NCBI GenBank assembly: GCA_021325455.1
Contig: JAJPHD010000026.1
Span: 1-64,000 of the forward strand
Length of the DNA stretch: 64,000 nucleotides
Source: Actinomycetota bacterium
GTDB taxonomy: Bacteria; Actinomycetota; Acidimicrobiia; Acidimicrobiales; JAJPHD01
Direction: 5' to 3'
In this document: piece after piece, positions 55,137 through 64,000 of the stretch
Layout: every line of letters begins with the position of its first letter
How positions within the stretch are numbered: position 1 is the stretch's first letter
Program-made: the position numbers and the translations under genes
Notes under the pieces: model-generated
Seen by the model: the letters and a program-made list of their open reading frames with translations, nothing else
The model's database searches: none
Told to the model about the DNA's origin: nothing

Positions 55137-56927
55137 TCATTCCTCCAGGCGCAGGGCGGAGATGAAGGCCTCCTGGGGCACCTCGACCCGCCCGATGGAC
55201 TTCATCCGCTTCTTGCCCTCTCGCTGGCGCTCGAGCAGCTTGCGCTTCCGGGTGATGTCCCCCCCGTAGCACTTGGCCAGGACGTCCTTGCGCTTGGCCT
55301 TGACCGTCTCCCGGGAGATGATCCGGCTCCCGATGGCGGCCTGGATGGGCACGTCGAACAGCTGGCGGGGTATCAGCTCCCGCAGCTTGGCAGTCATGCG
55401 CCGGCCGTAATCCTCGGCCTTGGCCCGGTGCAGGATGGTGCTGAAGGCATCCACCGGCTGGCCGTTCAGCAGGACGTCCACCTTGACCAGGTCGGAGGGA
55501 GCGTACCCCGCCGGCTCGTAGTCCAGGCTGGCGTAGCCCCGGGTGCGGCTCTTCAGGGCATCGAAGAAGTCGGTGATCACCTCGGCCAGCGGGATGCGGT
55601 ACACCAGCTCCACCCGCTCGGGCGACAGGTACTCCATCCTTTCCATCTCCCCCCGGCGGGACTGGCACAGCTCCATCACCGCCCCGGTGTGCTCGGCGGG
55701 CGTGAGGATGGTGGCCTTGAGCCAGGGCTCCTCGATCCGGTCCACGGCGTTGGGAGCGGGCATGGCGCTCGGGTTGTCCACCACCACGGTCTCACCACCC
55801 TTGGCCAGGTGGGCCCGGTACTCGACCGAAGGAGCCGTGGCGATGAGGGAGAGGCCGAACTCCCGCTCCAGGCGCTCCCTCACGATGTCCATGTGCAGGA
55901 GGCCCAGGAAGCCGCAGCGGAACCCGAAGCCGAGGGCCCCCGAGCTCTCGGGCTCGTAGGTGAAGCTGGCGTCGTTGAGGCGGAGCCGCTCCAGGGCCTC
56001 CCTCAGGTCGGAGAACTGGTCACCGTCCACGGGGTAGAGCCCGCAGAAGACCATGGGCTTTGGGTCCCGGTACCCCGGCAGGGGGTGGGGGGCCGGCCGG
56101 CCGGCCTCGGTGACCGTCTCGCCGCTGCGGGCCTCCCCCACGTCCTTGATCCCGGCTATGAGGTACCCCACCTCACCGGGGCCCAGCTGGTCGACAGGAA
56201 CGATGGCGGGGGTCCGGATGCCGATCTCCTCCACCTCGTGGGTGCGCCCGGCCTGCATGAAGGCCAGCTTGGCGCCCGCCCGCAAGCAGCCGTCGATGAC
56301 CCTGACCGAGCTCACCACCCCCCGGTACTGGTCGTAGTACGAATCGAAGATCAGGGCCCGCAGCGGAGCCTCGGGGTCCCCTGCCGGAGGGGGGATGCGC
56401 TCCACCACGGCGTCCAGCAGCTCGGGAACCCCTTCGCCGGTCTTGGCCGACAGCCGCAGGATCTGGCCGGCATCGAGGCCGAGCACCCTCTCGATCTCGG
56501 CGGCATAGCGGTCGGGCTCCGCCGCCGGCAGGTCGATCTTGTTGAGGGCGGCCACTATCTCGAGGTCGTGCTCCAGGGCGAGGTAGCAGTTGGCGAGGGT
56601 CTGGGCCTCGATCCCCTGGGAGGCGTCCACCAGCAGGACGACGCCCTCGCACGCAGCCAGGCTCCGGCTCACCTCGTAGGCGAAGTCGACATGGCCCGGG
56701 GTGTCGATCAGGTGCAGCACGTGCCCCCGCCAGGAGACCCTCACGTTCTGGGCCTTGATCGTGATCCCCCGCTCCCGCTCGATCTCCATGGTGTCGAGGT
56801 ACTGGTCCCGCATCTCCCGGGGGTCAACGGCGTGGGTGAGCTCGAGTATGCGGTCCGAGAGGGTCGACTTGCCGTGGTCGATGTGGGCGATGATGGACAG
56901 GTTGCGGATTCGCTCGGTGGAGGTCAC
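55137..56927 (-). CDS. lepA: Elongation factor 4 (LepA)
   Basis: [82 protein letters not shown] start 56927. Confidence 0.97.
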   Translation of the reverse strand: MTSTERIRNLSIIAHIDHGKSTLSDRILELTHAVDPREMRDQYLDTMEIERERGITIKAQNVRVSWRGHVLHLIDTPGHVDFAYEVSRSLAACEGVVLLVDASQGIEAQTLANCYLALEHDLEIVAALNKIDLPAAEPDRYAAEIERVLGLDAGQILRLSAKTGEGVPELLDAVVERIPPPAGDPEAPLRALIFDSYYDQYRGVVSSVRVIDGCLRAGAKLAFMQAGRTHEVEEIGIRTPAIVPVDQLGPGEVGYLIAGIKDVGEARSGETVTEAGRPAPHPLPGYRDPKPMVFCGLYPVDGDQFSDLREALERLRLNDASFTYEPESSGALGFGFRCGFLGLLHMDIVRERLEREFGLSLIATAPSVEYRAHLAKGGETVVVDNPSAMPAPNAVDRIEEPWLKATILTPAEHTGAVMELCQSRRGEMERMEYLSPERVELVYRIPLAEVITDFFDALKSRTRGYASLDYEPAGYAPSDLVKVDVLLNGQPVDAFSTILHRAKAEDYGRRMTAKLRELIPRQLFDVPIQAAIGSRIISRETVKAKRKDVLAKCYGGDITRKRKLLERQREGKKRMKSIGRVEVPQEAFISALRLEE

Positions 56928-57003
56928 GGTGGTCCCATTGTGGCGGGAGAAGGGGGCCGGGACAGCCGATGCCGGGGCCCACCCCTGGTAGAGTCGCCAC
57001 TTC

Positions 57004-57276
57004 GTGGCCAACATCAAGAGCCAGATCAAGCGCAATCGCCAGAACGAGCGCAGGCGCCTGCGCAACAAGGGCGTCCGGTCGGAGGTCAAGACTAGGATCA
57101 AGCACGCCGTGGCGAGCGCTGAGGCTGGGACGCCCGACCGGGCGGAGGCGGCACGGCTGGCCGTCAAGCGCCTGGACATGGCCGCGGCCAAGGGCATCAT
57201 CCACCCCAACCAGGCCGCCAACCGCAAGTCCCGGCTCATGCGCCGACTGGCCCGTCTGGAGCAGGCCGAGGCCTAG
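57004..57276 (+). CDS. rpsT: 30S ribosomal protein S20
   Basis: [36 protein letters not shown]...[22 protein letters not shown]. Confidence 0.98.
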   Translation: MANIKSQIKRNRQNERRRLRNKGVRSEVKTRIKHAVASAEAGTPDRAEAARLAVKRLDMAAAKGIIHPNQAANRKSRLMRRLARLEQAEA

Positions 57277-58295
57277 GGGCGCCGGGCGGCCGTCCTCCCC
57301 CCGGACCGCCGGCTCTCCCGGGACAGCCGGCACAGCCTGGCCACCAGCACCTCCAGCACCGGCTCAGGAGGCAGAGCGCTGGCCCCCCTGAGGTCGAGAT
57401 CGGCAGCGGCGAGCAGCTGCACCGCCTGGGAGATGCGGCCCGAGCCCAGCTGGCGGGCCTGCCTCCGCACCTTGCCGCCCCGCCAGGCAGAGCCCGTCCC
57501 CACGGTCCGAGCCGCTTCCTCGTCGCTTGTCACCTGGGCCCCGTCCAGGCGCAGGAGGCCCTCGTAGTGCCGGTGCAGGACGGCCATGATCGCCAGAGGA
57601 TGGCGCTGGCCCGCTCCGAGCAGCCGATGGAGGGCGGCCAGTGCCGGCTCCGTCTCGCCCCGGTCCAGGGCGTCGGTGAGGTCCCAGGGGGGCACGGCTC
57701 CCGATTCGCCGAGGAACGGCTCCACCTGCTCGAGATGCAGCTTGGCGCCCTCGCCGTAGGTGGCAGCCAGTATGTCGAGGAGGCCGGACAAGCGGGCCAG
57801 GTCCTCCCCCAAGTGCTCCTCGACCAGGTTCAAGGCGCCCCGGTCCAGCCGCACGGGCCCGCGGGCAGCCTGTTCCGCTATCCAGGACCCCCGCCCCTTG
57901 CCTTGAGGAGGGCTGGCGTCCACCACATGGCCCACCTTGCGCACCCCCGCCACCAGCTTCGGGGATAGGGCCCCTCCCCCGGCCACCAGCACCAGCGAGG
58001 TCGTCCCCAGCGGGTCCTCCAGGTAGGAGAGCACGGCTGCAATGTCGCTCGACCCCAGGCGGCCCACGTCGCGTGCCACCACCACCCTGCGCCCGCCGAG
58101 GAACGGTGGGGTGGCGCACGCCTCCAGGGCAGCGGCGATGCCCCCCTCCTCGGGGCCGTGGTCCTCGACCACGAGGGAGGGGTCCTCGCCCCCCACCAGG
58201 CTGTTCACCAGCTCGCTGGCAGCCTGGCCCACCAGTGAGGGGTCCGAGCCCCGGACCAGGTAGGCGGGGGCGGGCGGAGACCCGACCCCGGTCAC
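57273..58295 (-). CDS. holA: DNA polymerase III subunit delta
   Basis: AYLVRGSDPSLVGQAASELVN...; position next to rpsT/lepA; GTG start overlapping folP stop. Confidence 0.88.
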   Translation of the reverse strand: MTGVGSPPAPAYLVRGSDPSLVGQAASELVNSLVGGEDPSLVVEDHGPEEGGIAAALEACATPPFLGGRRVVVARDVGRLGSSDIAAVLSYLEDPLGTTSLVLVAGGGALSPKLVAGVRKVGHVVDASPPQGKGRGSWIAEQAARGPVRLDRGALNLVEEHLGEDLARLSGLLDILAATYGEGAKLHLEQVEPFLGESGAVPPWDLTDALDRGETEPALAALHRLLGAGQRHPLAIMAVLHRHYEGLLRLDGAQVTSDEEAARTVGTGSAWRGGKVRRQARQLGSGRISQAVQLLAAADLDLRGASALPPEPVLEVLVARLCRLSRESRRSGGRTAARRP

Positions 58296-59122
58296 TCCGC
58301 CTCCTGCACGGCGGCCAGGGTGGCGCACACCCTGCGGGCGCCCATCACGTCGTGGACCCTGACCACCCGGCACCCCCTGGCCACCCCGATCGCTGTCGCC
58401 CCCAGCGTGGCGTACCGCCTGTCCATGACGTCGAGGCCCAGCAGCCTCCCCAGGAAGGTCTTGTTGGAGGCCGAGAGCAGGAGCGGGTGGCCGAGCCGGG
58501 CCAGCCGGTCGGAGGCCCGCAGGAGGGCCAAGGACTGCTCCCAGGTCTTGCCCAGGTCCAGCCCGGCGTCGAGCACCACCCGGTCCGGGCCGAGGCCGGC
58601 CCCGGCGGCCTGCCGGGCCAGCTGGCGAAGGCGCGCTTCCACCTCGCCGAGGAGATCCCCATAGGTGGGCTCGGGGTCGGGGACCCGAGGGGCGAGGCGG
58701 ATGTGGGTGGCCACCACGCTGGCGCCCGCAGAGGCGGCCGCGGGCAGGTAGCCGGGGTCGGAGAAGCCGCTTATGTCGTTGCCCAGGACCGCCCCGGCGG
58801 CGAACGCCTGAGTGGCCACCGCTGCCCGCCAGGTGTCCACCGACACCGGCACGTCGAAGCGGTCCACCAGGGCCTCGACGGCGGGCAGCACCCTCTCCAG
58901 CTCCTCCTGCTCCCCCACCTCGGGGCCGGGCCCGGCCTTGACCCCTCCCACGTCCAGGATGTCGGCGCCCTCCGCCACCAGCTGCTCGGCCCGGCGCAGG
59001 AGGGCGTCCAGGGCGAAGTGGGAGCCCCGGTCGTAGAACGAGTCGGGGGTCCGGTTGAGGATCCCCATGACGAGGGCCCTGGCCTCCAGGTCGTAGCGGC
59101 GCTGCCCGAGGGTCAGGTGCAC
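58292..59122 (-). CDS. folP: Dihydropteroate synthase
   Basis: VMGILNRTPDSFYDRG, GADILDVGGVKAGPG, VPVSVDTWRAAVA, VLDAGLDLGKTWEQSL. Confidence 0.93.
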   Translation of the reverse strand: MHLTLGQRRYDLEARALVMGILNRTPDSFYDRGSHFALDALLRRAEQLVAEGADILDVGGVKAGPGPEVGEQEELERVLPAVEALVDRFDVPVSVDTWRAAVATQAFAAGAVLGNDISGFSDPGYLPAAASAGASVVATHIRLAPRVPDPEPTYGDLLGEVEARLRQLARQAAGAGLGPDRVVLDAGLDLGKTWEQSLALLRASDRLARLGHPLLLSASNKTFLGRLLGLDVMDRRYATLGATAIGVARGCRVVRVHDVMGARRVCATLAAVQEAE

Positions 59123-59142
59123 GGGCCGGGGCGCCGGGAGGG

Positions 59143-59865
59143 CTAGAAGAGCCGGGCCGCCAACGCCCGGCGGTAGTGCCCGGTACGGGGGTCCTCGGGG
59201 CCCATGGTCTCGAGGAGGTCCACGAACTCCTGGCGGGCCTCGTCGTCCTCCTTCACCCGCTCCAGGAGGCCGTCCAGCCGGCCCTCCAGGTCCGTTCCCT
59301 CGGGTAGGCCGGCGCCATCGCCCTCACCGGCGCGGAGCCGGGCCAGGGCAGCCACGCGCCGCGTCTCGGGTGACTCGGGTATGCGCCCCAGCAGGCTCAG
59401 GGCCTCCTCGTTGTCTCCCCTGTCGACCAGCAGCTGGGCCAGGGCGACCACCGCCCCGGCGTGGTCGGGGTCGATCTCGAGAGCCCGCCGCAGGCTGGCC
59501 TCGTCCCCCGCCGCCACCAGCCGGTCGGCCTCCGACGGAGGGGCCGGGGCCAGGCGGGCCACGAACTCCCTCACCGACTGCTCGGGCAAGGCCCCGATGA
59601 AGCTGTCCACCACCTGCTGGCCCCGCACGGCGAAGACAGCCGGGATGGACTGCACCCGGAAGGCCGTGGCCACCCCCGGGTTCTCGTCCACATTCACCTT
59701 GGCCAGCTCGACCGCCCCCCCGGTCTCGTCCACGACCTTCTCGAGGATGGGCCCGAGGGTCCGACAGGGCCCGCACCACGGTGCCCACAGGTCGACCACG
59801 ACCGGGACCTCGTCGGAGCGCTGCAGTACGTCGGTGGCGAAGGTGGAGTCGGTTACGTCCTTCAT
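59143..59865 (-). CDS. Thioredoxin-domain protein with TPR-like tail (YbbN/CnoX-like)
   Basis: VVVDLWAPWCGPCRTLGPILEKVV; C-terminal TPR-like region. Confidence 0.9.
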   Translation of the reverse strand: MKDVTDSTFATDVLQRSDEVPVVVDLWAPWCGPCRTLGPILEKVVDETGGAVELAKVNVDENPGVATAFRVQSIPAVFAVRGQQVVDSFIGALPEQSVREFVARLAPAPPSEADRLVAAGDEASLRRALEIDPDHAGAVVALAQLLVDRGDNEEALSLLGRIPESPETRRVAALARLRAGEGDGAGLPEGTDLEGRLDGLLERVKEDDEARQEFVDLLETMGPEDPRTGHYRRALAARLF

Positions 59866-59893
59866 GGCACATCCGACGTTATCTTCCCCGCCC

Positions 59894-60919
59894 ATGGAGG
59901 CGATCCACGAGGAGCGGGTGACGGCCTGGTTCACCGAGAACATCGAGGGCGTTCGGCCTCCCCTGCGCTTCGAGCTCATAGCCGGCGGCCGCTCCAACCT
60001 CACCTTCCGGGTGACCGACGCCTCCGGGCAGCGCTTCGCCCTCCGCCGGCCACCGCTTTCCCACGTCCTGCCCACGGCCCATGACATGGCCCGGGAGCAC
60101 CGGGTCATCGCCGCTCTCGGGCCCACCTCCGTGCCGGTGCCCCCGGCCCTCGGCTACTGCGGCGACGAAGCGGTGAACGGGCAGCCCTTCTACGTGATGG
60201 GCTTCGTGGAGGGCCGGGTCATCCGCGATGCGGCGGCCGCCCGGTCTCTCGACCCGGCCAGCCGGCGCCGGGCCGGTCTGGCCCTGGCCGACGTGCTGGT
60301 CGAGATCCACGCCGTCGACCCCGACGCAGTGGGCCTCGGGGACCTGGGGCGGCGAGAGGGCTACATCCAGCGCCAGCTGAGGCGCTGGCAGGAGCAGTTC
60401 ACCCGGTCCCAGATGCTCACCCGCCGGCCCGTCCCGGCCATGGCAGAGGTCCACGCCCGGCTGGGCCGCCGAGTCCCTCCCCAGGGGCCCCCGGCCATAG
60501 TGCATGGGGACTACCGGCTGGACAACGCCCTGCTTGACGACACGGGCGAGGTGCTGGCCGTGCTGGACTGGGAGATCTGCACCCTGGGCGACCCGCTCGC
60601 CGACGTGGGCCTCCTCAACGTCTACTGGACCGAGGAGGGCGAGGACGACCTGCTGCTGGTCGAGCCCCCCACGCAGGTCCCCGGCTTCCCGAGCAGGGAG
60701 GAGATCATGGCCCGCTACGCCTCGGGCTCGGGCCGGGACCTCGGGCAACTGGACTTCTATGTGGCCTTCGGCTACTGGAAGCTGGCCTGCATCCTGGAGG
60801 GCGTCTATGCCCGCTACCTGGGGGGTGCCGGGGGTGGAGACCAGAGCGACTTCGCCGGCTACGCCGACAAGGTGGTCACCCTGGCCGAGCGGGCCCTGGC
60901 CGTGACCGAGGGTCTGTAG
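59894..60919 (+). CDS. Phosphotransferase (aminoglycoside phosphotransferase/ChoK-like) family protein
   Basis: AGGRSNLTFRVTDASGQRFALRRPP, IVHGDYRLDNALLDDTGEVLAVLDWEICTLGDPLADVGLL. Confidence 0.93.
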   Translation: MEAIHEERVTAWFTENIEGVRPPLRFELIAGGRSNLTFRVTDASGQRFALRRPPLSHVLPTAHDMAREHRVIAALGPTSVPVPPALGYCGDEAVNGQPFYVMGFVEGRVIRDAAAARSLDPASRRRAGLALADVLVEIHAVDPDAVGLGDLGRREGYIQRQLRRWQEQFTRSQMLTRRPVPAMAEVHARLGRRVPPQGPPAIVHGDYRLDNALLDDTGEVLAVLDWEICTLGDPLADVGLLNVYWTEEGEDDLLLVEPPTQVPGFPSREEIMARYASGSGRDLGQLDFYVAFGYWKLACILEGVYARYLGGAGGGDQSDFAGYADKVVTLAERALAVTEGL

Positions 60920-60983
60920 GCACCGCCCCCTGTCACCCCCTCCCCGGTCGCCAGCCACGCCCTTTCGGGCTTACGCTCCTCCC

Positions 60984-62006
60984 GTGCGAGTGGACGGCGG
61001 CATGGGGTTCGGTACCGGCTTCGACCTCTCCCAGGCGGCGGAGGCGGCCAGGGAGGCGGAGGAAGTCGGCTACGACGGCCTCTGGTCGCCGGAGACGGGC
61101 CATGACCCCTTCCTCCCCCTCGTGGTGGCAGCCGAGCACACCTCGACGCTCGAGCTCGGCACAGGCATCGCCGTGGCCTTCGCCCGCAACCCCATGAACC
61201 TGGCCATGCTGGCCAACGACCTGCAGATCTTCTCCCGGGGCCGCTTCCTGCTCGGGCTCGGGTCCCAGATCAAGCCCCACATCGAGAAGCGCTTCTCCAT
61301 GCCCTGGTCCCATCCCGCCCCCCGCATGCGGGAGCTGATCCTTGCCATGCGGGCCATCTGGGCCTGCTGGAACGACGGCACCAAGCTCGAATTCAGGGGC
61401 GACTTCTACACCCACACGCTGATGACGCCCTTCTTCAGCCCGGGGCCCAATCCCTATGGGCCCCCGGCAGTGTTCCTGGCTGCGGTGGGACCCCACATGG
61501 CCGAGGTCGCCGGCGAGGTGGCGGACGGTGTCCTCGTCCACGGGTTCACCACCGAGCGCTATCTCCGGGAGGTGACGCTGCCCGCCGTCCAGAGAGGCCT
61601 GGACAGGGCGGGCAAGTCCCGTCAGGCCTTCCAGGTGTCGTATCCGGGGTTCGTCGTCACGGGCAAGGACGAGGCCGAGATGCAAGAGGCTGCCCGGGCC
61701 GTCAAGAGCCAGATCGCCTTCTACGGGTCCACCCCCGCCTACCGCCCGGTCCTCGACCTCCACGGATGGGGGGACCTGCAGACCGAGCTCAATCGCCTCT
61801 CCAAGCAGGGGGAGTGGGCGGCCATGGGAGACCTCGTAGACGACGAGGTGCTGGAGGCCTTCGCCGTGGTGGGCGCCCCCGCCGACATCCCCCGTCTGGT
61901 CCACGAGAGGTTCGGCGGAGCCGTGGACCGGTTCAGCTTCTACGCCCCCTACCGGTCCGAGCCCGAGCGCTGGCGCCCCATCCTGGCCGGGCTCAAGGAG
62001 GCCTAG
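60984..62006 (+). CDS. LLM class flavin/F420-dependent oxidoreductase
   Basis: AREAEEVGYDGLWSPETGHDPFLPLVVAAEHTSTLELGTGIAVAFARNPMNLAMLANDLQIFSRGRFLLGLGSQI. Confidence 0.94.
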   Translation: MRVDGGMGFGTGFDLSQAAEAAREAEEVGYDGLWSPETGHDPFLPLVVAAEHTSTLELGTGIAVAFARNPMNLAMLANDLQIFSRGRFLLGLGSQIKPHIEKRFSMPWSHPAPRMRELILAMRAIWACWNDGTKLEFRGDFYTHTLMTPFFSPGPNPYGPPAVFLAAVGPHMAEVAGEVADGVLVHGFTTERYLREVTLPAVQRGLDRAGKSRQAFQVSYPGFVVTGKDEAEMQEAARAVKSQIAFYGSTPAYRPVLDLHGWGDLQTELNRLSKQGEWAAMGDLVDDEVLEAFAVVGAPADIPRLVHERFGGAVDRFSFYAPYRSEPERWRPILAGLKEA

Positions 62007-62008
62007 GG

Positions 62009-62545
62009 CTACATCTCGTCGGCTTCGTACACCCGGGCGGCGAAGCCCTCCAGGGCCTCGGCGCAGGTGGCCAGGGCGGCCTCGGCCTCCTTGGCGCCGG
62101 CCGCCCCCAGGGCGTCCCTGCCCCGCACCGTCTGGAACCACCCCTGCAGCTTGGCCAGGTCCTCCTCGTTCTCCTCCAGCTCCCCGTAGGTGAAGTGGCG
62201 GGCGGCGATCTCCTTCTCTATCTCCGCCAGGAAGTCGCGGCAGCGGTCCACGATCTCGGCGTACTCGTCGTCCCGGGCCGCGTTGACGGCTGCCACCATG
62301 TCGGTCTGGCCGGCCAGCGCCGTTGCCGCCAGGAGCAGGCAGGAACCCCCGAGCTGCTCGATGATCTCCTTGCGCAGGGCACGCAGAGCCCTCTCGGCGG
62401 CGGGGCTGGCCGGCAGGGCGGCCACCGAGCTCTGTAGGTACACGGCCCCGAGACGCTTGAGCCGCCGCCACACGGCCGCTCGCAACCGGGTGGGCTCCGA
62501 CGGCACCCGGTACACCAACACCAGCCAGCGGACACGCTCGGGCAT
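62009..62545 (-). CDS. ChrB N-terminal domain protein (chromate-resistance-associated)
   Basis: WLVLVYRVPSEPTRLRAAVWRRLKRLGAVYLQSSVAALP typical ChrB-N. Confidence 0.85.
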   Translation of the reverse strand: MPERVRWLVLVYRVPSEPTRLRAAVWRRLKRLGAVYLQSSVAALPASPAAERALRALRKEIIEQLGGSCLLLAATALAGQTDMVAAVNAARDDEYAEIVDRCRDFLAEIEKEIAARHFTYGELEENEEDLAKLQGWFQTVRGRDALGAAGAKEAEAALATCAEALEGFAARVYEADEM

Positions 62546-62625
62546 GGGAGCCAGTCTGCCCTGCCGTCGAGCGCACCGGGTGGGTGGACAGGGAGGGGGC
62601 GGGGCCGAGGACCGGTTTCGCCCTC

Positions 62626-64000
62626 CTATGCGGGCTGGAGGTCGGCCTCGAGGTAGCGCTGGCGGCAGAGCGAGCGTTGCAGCTTGCCCGACGAGGTCTT
62701 GGGCAGGCTGCCCGGGCCGACCAGGACCACGTCCCGGGGCGGCAGGCCCACGCTGTGCCGGACCCGCTCGGCCACCGCCCGCCGCAGGGAGTCGGCGTCG
62801 GCCTGGCGGGTCTCGGCCACCACCACGAGACCCTCACGTCCCCGGGTCCCCTCTATCCCGAAGGCGATGACGTTGCCCGCCCTCACGCCCGCCACCCCGG
62901 CCACGGCCCGCTCCACGTCCTCGGGGTAGATGTTGCGGCCCCCCACGATGATCACATCCTTGGACCGACCGCACACCACGAGGTCCCCCTCGGCCATGTA
63001 GGCCAGGTCGCCGGTCCGCAGCCAACCGTCGGGCGTGAAGGCCCTGGCCGTGGCTTCCGGGTTGGCGTAGTAGCCGGGGGTAACCGAGCTCCCCCTTATC
63101 TGGAGCTCGCCCACCTCCCGCTCGCCGCGCACCCTCCCCTCGGGGTCCACGATGCGGACCTCCAGGTCCCCGATGGGCCGGCCCAGGCGGGCCAGGCGCC
63201 TGGCGACCGCCGCCCTCGGGTCGGCTGGCACCGCCAATCCCTCTTGCTCCAGGGTGGCCCGGTCCACGGCGTCGGTGGTGAGCCCGGTCCACAGCTCCGG
63301 GAAGGTGACGGCCAGGGTGGCCTCGGCCATCCCGAAGCCGCACAGGACCGAGCGGGGATCGAGGCCGTGGCGCTCGCCGGCGGCACAGAAGGCCTCGACG
63401 GCCCCCGGGTCGATGGGCTCGGCCCCGTTGAACGCCAGCCGCCAGGAGGAGAGGTCGAGGCGGTCCATGCGGGCCAGAGCCCGGGCCGCCAAGGCGTAGC
63501 CGAAGTTGGGGCCCGCCGTGCAGGTGCCCCGGTAGGCGCTCATCCACTCCACCCAGCGGGACGGGGAGGACATGAACTCCTGGGGGGTGGCCAGCACCGC
63601 CTGCCCGCCCGTGACCATCGGCACCGTGAGGCAGCCGATCAGGCCCATGTCGTGGTAGAGGGGCAGCCACGACACGGTGACGTCGTCAGGCGTCATCTTG
63701 AGGCCTTCGGCCATGGCCTCCACGTTGGCCCCGACCTGGGCGTGGGGGAGCATGACACCCTTGGGCTCGGCGGTGGACCCGCTCGTGAACTGGATGATGG
63801 CGAGGGAGCTCGCGTCGGCGGGTGGGGCCTCGAACCTCCCCGCCTGGCCTCCCGCCACGTCCTCGAAGGGGACGAGGGGCGGGTCGCCCGGGGCTGGCTC
63901 CACCACGCCGGCCAGGGCCGGGTCGACCAGGCACAGGCTGGCGTCAGAGGCCCGGAGGCGCCCGCGGGTCTGGGCCACGAACTCCTCCACTGACCCCAGC
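62626..64000 (-). CDS. Fatty-acyl-AMP ligase-like (FAAL) AMP-binding enzyme, 5' end beyond window
   Basis: IIQFTSGSTAEPKGVMLPHAQVGANVEAMAEG, WLPLYHDMGLIGCLTVPMVTGGQAVLATPQEFMSSPSRWVEWMSAYRGTCTAGPNFGYAL; no stop to right edge. Confidence 0.93.
   Translation of the reverse strand, partial: LGSVEEFVAQTRGRLRASDASLCLVDPALAGVVEPAPGDPPLVPFEDVAGGQAGRFEAPPADASSLAIIQFTSGSTAEPKGVMLPHAQVGANVEAMAEGLKMTPDDVTVSWLPLYHDMGLIGCLTVPMVTGGQAVLATPQEFMSSPSRWVEWMSAYRGTCTAGPNFGYALAARALARMDRLDLSSWRLAFNGAEPIDPGAVEAFCAAGERHGLDPRSVLCGFGMAEATLAVTFPELWTGLTTDAVDRATLEQEGLAVPADPRAAVARRLARLGRPIGDLEVRIVDPEGRVRGEREVGELQIRGSSVTPGYYANPEATARAFTPDGWLRTGDLAYMAEGDLVVCGRSKDVIIVGGRNIYPEDVERAVAGVAGVRAGNVIAFGIEGTRGREGLVVVAETRQADADSLRRAVAERVRHSVGLPPRDVVLVGPGSLPKTSSGKLQRSLCRQRYLEADLQPA

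Overview
High-GC actinobacterial chromosome segment. The gene content (two WhiB proteins, UPF0182, an F420-type LLM oxidoreductase, DUF2342, and the conserved blocks hemW-rsmE-dnaJ-hrcA and lepA/rpsT/holA/folP) suggests Acidimicrobiia or a relative, but this is inference only. The window falls into two parts. (i) About 1-9,425 looks like accessory DNA ending at the 3' end of an initiator tRNA-Met on the minus strand. It holds a truncated DGQHR/DndB-like gene, an ABC-2 type exporter, a translationally coupled ABC1-kinase/histidine-kinase/response-regulator operon, an amidohydrolase and a transposase-like HTH relic. (ii) From about 9.5 kb to the end is a mostly core-like chromosome: UPF0182; a maltose-type ABC importer with a GH13 glycosidase and a large orphan sensor kinase; a Lon-like PDZ protease; HEAT protein; MreB (apparently a CTG start, missed by the ORF track); MoaE; HtrA-like protease; DUF2342; WhiB x2; formiminotransferase; macro domain; a molybdate operon with a fused ModBC; HIT; a degenerate Ser/Thr kinase next to a CpaE/Ssd-like ATPase; a secreted two-half 'choice-of-anchor P'-like protein; an acetate-activation cluster (acs, SatP-type permease, two further acyl-CoA ligases); an AbiEi-like/DUF559 protein with a long palindrome over its predicted start; housekeeping genes; ChrB-N; and a FAAL-type AMP ligase running off the right edge. 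No rRNA or CRISPR was found. The most follow-up-worthy items are the broken defence-type gene and putative tRNA-anchored island, the ABC1K-TCS operon, the CTG-start mreB coupled to moaE, the palindrome at the AbiEi-like gene, the HGG pseudokinase and the ModE-like operator. I did not find a clear-cut complete novel system.
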